Under the pieces are notes generated by a model that worked only from the letters and a program-made list of their open reading frames with translations, was not told the origin of the DNA and did no database searches. 8,223 bases of DNA. It comes from an uncultured Desulfobulbaceae bacterium. GTDB taxonomy: Bacteria > Desulfobacterota > Desulfobulbia > Desulfobulbales > Desulfobulbaceae. Below are positions 5,313 to 8,223 of this stretch, in pieces (within the stretch, counting starts at the first letter, position 1; each line of letters begins with the position of its first letter). The translations under genes were made by a program, and so were the position numbers. The stretch spans positions 1 through 8,223 of the forward strand of contig CAMYOP010000119.1 in NCBI GenBank assembly GCA_947260045.1, written 5' to 3'.

Positions 5313-5341
5313 ACTCTACACGCCGACTTTTTATTTGTCAA
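5313..5341 (-). promoter_or_regulatory. Sigma-70-type promoter of tRNA-Leu
   Basis: On the minus strand TTGACA (5336-5341), a 17-nt spacer and TAGAGT (5313-5318) give a perfect -35 and a good -10 at optimal spacing. Transcription would start near 5306, about 7 nt before the mature tRNA 5' end. Confidence 0.85.
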
Positions 5342-5473
5342 TTGGCAAAGAAATAAAGGAAAATTTTCAACTGGGCTTTCCTGTAGGCCCTGATACCATT
5401 ATATTGGTTTGTGATACAATGCTGTTCTGGTTGAAATCCATCAAATTAACAAGTTTGAAAAAGATCTGTGCGA

Positions 5474-6196
5474 TTAATTTGCCCGCATAATAATTTCATT
5501 CATTTCCCTGACAGCCTGGTCCAGTCCGACAAAAACTGCCCGTGTAATGATAGCATGACCAATGCTCAGCTCTTCAATGGTATTAAGGGCGGCAACTCTG
5601 GCAGTTGTTAGATAATCGAGTCCATGGCCGGCATTTACCCGCAGGCCTGAATCGAAGGCCAGTTCTGCAGAGCGTTCGATGAGTAAAAATTCCTGATCGC
5701 GTTCTTTTTCTGTTGTTGCATCGCAATAACATCCAGTATGTAATTCAACAAAAGTGGCACCTGTATCGACAGCTGCTTCAATCTGCACGGCATCTGGATC
5801 GATGAATAGACTGACAGGAATGCCTGCTTTATTCATTTTTTCGACTGTTTTTCTGATTTTTTTCTCATTGGCAATAACATCAAGACCACCCTCTGTAGTC
5901 AGTTCCTGTCTTTTTTCCGGAACAAGGGTGATCATGTCTGGTTTCACATCAAGAGCGATCCCGATGATCTCTTTTGATACGGCCATTTCCAGGTTGAGTT
6001 TTGTTTTGATAGTATCTCGTAAGAGATAGACATCACGGTCCTGGATATGTCGTCGATCCTCACGCAGATGTACTACAATTCCTGCAGCACCAGCCAGTTC
6101 ACAAATTCCTGCAGCAAGAACAGGGTCTGGCTCTGTAATTCCACGCGCCTGCCTGATAGTGGCTACGTGGTCGACGTTTATGGCAAGATGGGTCAT
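5474..6196 (-). CDS. pdxJ: Pyridoxine 5'-phosphate synthase, internal start within the fusion
   Basis: PdxJ condenses 1-deoxyxylulose 5-phosphate with 3-amino-2-oxopropyl phosphate to make pyridoxine 5'-phosphate, the last ring-closing step of DXP-dependent vitamin B6 synthesis. From the ATG at 6196 the protein is 240 aa, close to the 243 of E. coli, and starts in the usual way (MTHLAINVDHVATIRQARG). Conserved positions are present: H43 in VVHLREDRRH, E70 in LNLEMAV, LVPEKRQELTTEGGLD (91-106), ELHTGCY (151-157) and H191 in NAGHGL, matching the catalytic His45, Glu72 and His193 of the E. coli enzyme. AAGGAG lies 7 nt before the ATG, the best ribosome-binding site in the window, so a free PdxJ is probably made even though the frame is open from YbeY. 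No convincing terminator follows before the tRNA promoter. Confidence 0.93.
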   Translation of the reverse strand: MTHLAINVDHVATIRQARGITEPDPVLAAGICELAGAAGIVVHLREDRRHIQDRDVYLLRDTIKTKLNLEMAVSKEIIGIALDVKPDMITLVPEKRQELTTEGGLDVIANEKKIRKTVEKMNKAGIPVSLFIDPDAVQIEAAVDTGATFVELHTGCYCDATTEKERDQEFLLIERSAELAFDSGLRVNAGHGLDYLTTARVAALNTIEELSIGHAIITRAVFVGLDQAVREMNEIIMRAN

Positions 6197-6661
6197 TGTC
6201 TTTCTCCTTCTATGTTTCATGTCTTTGTATATTCGTTTTTCTTCATCCCACATGGCGAGTGCTTCCTTTTCTGAACGTTCATGGTCATGTCCCAAAAGAT
6301 GCAGAAAGCCATGGATCAGGAGTTCGTCAAGTTTTCTGGCCAGTTGTTTTTTCTCATTCTGAGCTTCCCGCTTTGCTGTTTCTACTGAAATGAGGATGTC
6401 GCCAAGATCCTTCAGACTCTCTCCTGGAAACATCTGGCTTGTTTCATCTCCTGCGGGAAATGATAAAACGTTCGTTGGGCCATCTTTGTTTCTGTATTTT
6501 TTATTAAACCCAGCCATCTGGGCATCATCAAGCAAGACAACGCTGACTGTATGGTCCTTAATCTTGGAGGCAGTTAAAAGCCATTTTGTATTTTTTTCAA
6601 GAGTATCTGTACAGATTTCATAGCTGTCGATATCTGTAGAAATTGAGATAGTTACGGGCAT
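5474..6661 (-). CDS. ybeY: YbeY-PdxJ in-frame fusion (rRNA maturation endonuclease + pyridoxine 5'-phosphate synthase)
   Basis: One 395-codon frame carries a complete YbeY (residues 1-155) directly joined to a complete PdxJ (156-395). YbeY is a metal-dependent endoribonuclease needed for 16S rRNA 3'-end maturation and 70S quality control. Its zinc motif HGFLHLLGHDH is intact (H117, H121, H127), as are YRNKDGPTNVLSFP (56-69) and LGDILIS (86-92). At 155 aa it equals E. coli YbeY. No stop codon separates the two; the joint is the basic stretch KHRRRKT, encoded by the DNA that also forms PdxJ's ribosome-binding site. ATG at 6661 lies 24 nt after the phoH stop and has no visible SD, so translation may be coupled to phoH. 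The neighbour PhoH/YbeZ is YbeY's usual partner. Whether a fused protein is made in bulk is unknown. Confidence 0.88.
   Translation of the reverse strand: MPVTISISTDIDSYEICTDTLEKNTKWLLTASKIKDHTVSVVLLDDAQMAGFNKKYRNKDGPTNVLSFPAGDETSQMFPGESLKDLGDILISVETAKREAQNEKKQLARKLDELLIHGFLHLLGHDHERSEKEALAMWDEEKRIYKDMKHRRRKTMTHLAINVDHVATIRQARGITEPDPVLAAGICELAGAAGIVVHLREDRRHIQDRDVYLLRDTIKTKLNLEMAVSKEIIGIALDVKPDMITLVPEKRQELTTEGGLDVIANEKKIRKTVEKMNKAGIPVSLFIDPDAVQIEAAVDTGATFVELHTGCYCDATTEKERDQEFLLIERSAELAFDSGLRVNAGHGLDYLTTARVAALNTIEELSIGHAIITRAVFVGLDQAVREMNEIIMRAN
6204..6209 (-). promoter_or_regulatory. Shine-Dalgarno sequence for internal PdxJ start
   Basis: AAGGAG on the minus strand, 7 nt before the ATG at 6196, inside the open YbeY-PdxJ frame. 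It is read in the fusion as part of RRRK. It decides that PdxJ can be initiated independently. Confidence 0.8.
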
Positions 6662-6685
6662 AATTTGATTGGAAATATGAGAAAG

Positions 6686-7684
6686 TTACTTCTTTGCCTT
6701 TTTCCCTTGGCTGGATTGAATTTCGTAGGCTTGAATTATTTCCTGAACCAGTGGGTGGCGCACCACATCTGCTTTGGTAAAATGGCTGAAATTGATGCCT
6801 TTTATATTGTTGAGGATTTTTTCTGCCTCTATCAGGCCTGAACGGACAGATCCTGGCAGGTCTATCTGGGTGACGTCGCCTGTAATAACGGCTTTAGAGT
6901 CAAAGCCGATTCTGGTGAGAAACATTTTCATTTGCTCACGGGTGGTATTTTGGGCTTCGTCAAGGATGATAAAGGCATTGTTGAGAGTTCTGCCGCGCAT
7001 AAAGGCAAGGGGGGCAACCTCAATAATACCACGTTCCATATATTCCTGGCTTCTTTCCTGGCCAAGCATATCGTTGAGTGAATCTGTGAGTGGGCGCAGG
7101 TAGGGATCAACTTTCTGGGCCATATCGCCTGGCAGAAAGCCCAGCTTTTCACCTGCTTCAACAGCGGGCCTGGTCAGGATAATAGAGCGGACTCGTTTAC
7201 TGACCAGTTCGGAAACAGCCATTGCCACGGCCAGGTAGGTTTTCCCTGTACCCGCAGGTCCAATTCCAAAAACAATATCATCAGTGCGAATCGCTTCAAT
7301 ATAGCGTTTCTGATTAATGCTTTTGGGGGAGACCACCCTGTTTCTGGAGGTGATGTAAATTTTGTCTAGAAAAATATCTTCCAGATGGGCCCCTGGAGTA
7401 GATTCAAGTATTTTCAGACCAAAGGCAACATCCTGACTGAATATCGGATAACCGCGGCATATGAGCTCATACAATTGCTCAAGCAGGGTGATCGACAGAG
7501 ACACGCCATGGTTGGGACCGCTTAAGAGCAGGGTGTTGCCGCGGGCGTGAATTTCCACACCCGTGGCCTGTTCCAATGTGAGCAGATTTTTGTTGAGATC
7601 ACCAAAGAGAACTTGTGCCGCTGAATTATCAGAAAAGTTCAGTTCCTTCTCAATCTGCTTATTATGTTTGGATGAGGTTTTCAC
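6686..7684 (-). CDS. phoH: PhoH-family ATPase (YbeZ-like)
   Basis: A cytoplasmic P-loop NTPase of 332 aa. The Walker A motif is GPAGTGKT (142-149), Walker B is FIILDEAQN (238-246), and VITGD (266-270) is the sensor-type strand. The first 120 residues form the KH-like/N-terminal part of the YbeZ subgroup, and the total is close to E. coli YbeZ (346 aa). YbeZ works with the endonuclease YbeY in rRNA processing and translation quality control, and here ybeY follows directly, 24 nt downstream. The start is GTG at 7684, one base after the TAA of the DsbA-like gene, which suggests translational coupling; its SD (AAGG overlapping the start) is poor and no better start is near. All motifs are intact. 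PhoH proteins were first linked to phosphate starvation, but no Pho box is visible here. Confidence 0.93.
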   Translation of the reverse strand: MKTSSKHNKQIEKELNFSDNSAAQVLFGDLNKNLLTLEQATGVEIHARGNTLLLSGPNHGVSLSITLLEQLYELICRGYPIFSQDVAFGLKILESTPGAHLEDIFLDKIYITSRNRVVSPKSINQKRYIEAIRTDDIVFGIGPAGTGKTYLAVAMAVSELVSKRVRSIILTRPAVEAGEKLGFLPGDMAQKVDPYLRPLTDSLNDMLGQERSQEYMERGIIEVAPLAFMRGRTLNNAFIILDEAQNTTREQMKMFLTRIGFDSKAVITGDVTQIDLPGSVRSGLIEAEKILNNIKGINFSHFTKADVVRHPLVQEIIQAYEIQSSQGKKAKK

Positions 7685-7685
7685 C

Positions 7686-8223
7686 TTATTTTGATTTTTC
7701 GTCTTTTTTGGCTTTTAGGGCCTGGTCAATCATGCCTTGCATTGCGACAACGGTGCGATCCATGACACGGCGACCATTAATGAAAAGAGTTGGAGTGCTG
7801 GACACATCTGCCGAATTGGCATCCCGCATGTCTTTTTGCAGCTTTTGTTGACTTACAGGGCTGTTCATATCTTTTTGAAATTGAGCCATGTCAAGTCCAA
7901 GGGTCTGAGCAGCTGCGGTGATTTTTTCAAGACTCATTTCCTCAATAGCAAAAAGTGCGTCATGCATCTGCCAGAATTTCCCCTGGTTTTGGGCTGCAAT
8001 GGAGGCAAGTGCTGCTGGAATGGCAAATTTGTGGATGTTGAGAGGCATGTGTTTGAAAGCAATTTTTAAATTGTCTGGATTTTTTTCGAGAACCTGTTCA
8101 ACAATTGGTTGAATCTTGCTGCAATAGGGACATTCAAAGTCAGAAAAAATTACTAGGGTAACTGGGGCTTTTTCCTTTCCTAAAAATGGAGCAAGGGAGG
8201 TGTCTATTTTTGCGGGAAAACTG
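7686..8223 (-). CDS. DsbA-family thiol:disulfide protein (N-terminus outside window)
   Basis: The minus-strand frame enters from the right edge and gives 178 visible residues ending in KSK-stop. It has the thioredoxin-fold pattern: LVIFSDFECPYC with CxxC active site CPYC at visible residues 31-34, a helical insertion (about 60-135), and SSTPTLFING with the cis-proline at 144. This is the DSBA/Thioredoxin_4 type that oxidises or isomerises disulfides of exported proteins. The start, and therefore the expected signal peptide, lies beyond the edge; the ATG at 8048 is internal, downstream of CPYC, and is not the start. The CPYC dipeptide differs from the CPHC of E. coli DsbA, so redox preference is uncertain. 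The stop is 1 nt from the phoH GTG, so it is co-transcribed with phoH-ybeY-pdxJ; a functional tie is not obvious. Confidence 0.88.
   Translation of the reverse strand, partial: SFPAKIDTSLAPFLGKEKAPVTLVIFSDFECPYCSKIQPIVEQVLEKNPDNLKIAFKHMPLNIHKFAIPAALASIAAQNQGKFWQMHDALFAIEEMSLEKITAAAQTLGLDMAQFQKDMNSPVSQQKLQKDMRDANSADVSSTPTLFINGRRVMDRTVVAMQGMIDQALKAKKDEKSK

Noticed and set aside
5373..5390. GGGC/GCCC hairpin after pdxJ as a terminator
   Set aside because: The stem is only 4 bp with a large loop, and no T-tract follows on the minus strand.
6928..7161. Alternative minus frame inside phoH
   Set aside because: It overlaps the Walker-containing frame of PhoH and has no protein features of its own.

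Overview
The window joins a conserved bacterial housekeeping block on the right (about 5212-8223) to a gene-poor, AT-rich accessory stretch on the left (1-5200). Gene content points to a Gram-negative bacterium. The minus-strand order of a DsbA-like protein, PhoH/YbeZ, YbeY and PdxJ would fit a sulfate-reducing Desulfobacterota relative (Desulfobulbales-like), but that placement is an inference from gene order and general resemblance, not a computed assignment.

Right block, all on the minus strand and read from right to left: a DsbA/thioredoxin-fold protein (cut by the right edge), a PhoH-family ATPase starting 1 nt after the DsbA-like stop, then YbeY 24 nt later. YbeY has no stop codon before PdxJ, so one 395-codon frame encodes YbeY (155 aa) joined to PdxJ (240 aa). 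A strong Shine-Dalgarno sequence lies inside the frame just before the PdxJ methionine, so both a fusion and a free PdxJ could be made. The block ends with a separately promoted tRNA-Leu(UAA) gene that has a TTGACA/17 nt/TAGAGT promoter and a strong intrinsic terminator.

Left region: an IS30-family insertion sequence (about 101-1218) abuts the stump of an M48 metallopeptidase gene that runs off the left edge. Next come a lone acyltransferase-3 membrane protein (+ strand, 1555-2610), a stretch with gene debris, and a secreted protein built from four near-identical InlB-type B repeats (minus strand, 3514-4509). Two small relics stand out: the first 55 codons of a SRAP/YedK gene (2996-3163) and about 26 codons from the start of an isopropylmalate/isocitrate dehydrogenase-like gene (4990-5070).

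The 3' end of the tRNA-Leu faces the eroded side, so the tRNA looks like the border between core and variable DNA, although no duplicated tRNA end or integrase is visible. The most distinctive observations are the YbeY-PdxJ in-frame fusion with an internal ribosome-binding site, the 14-bp inverted repeat enclosing the transposase start region, the mismatched flanks of the IS, and the two gene stumps.
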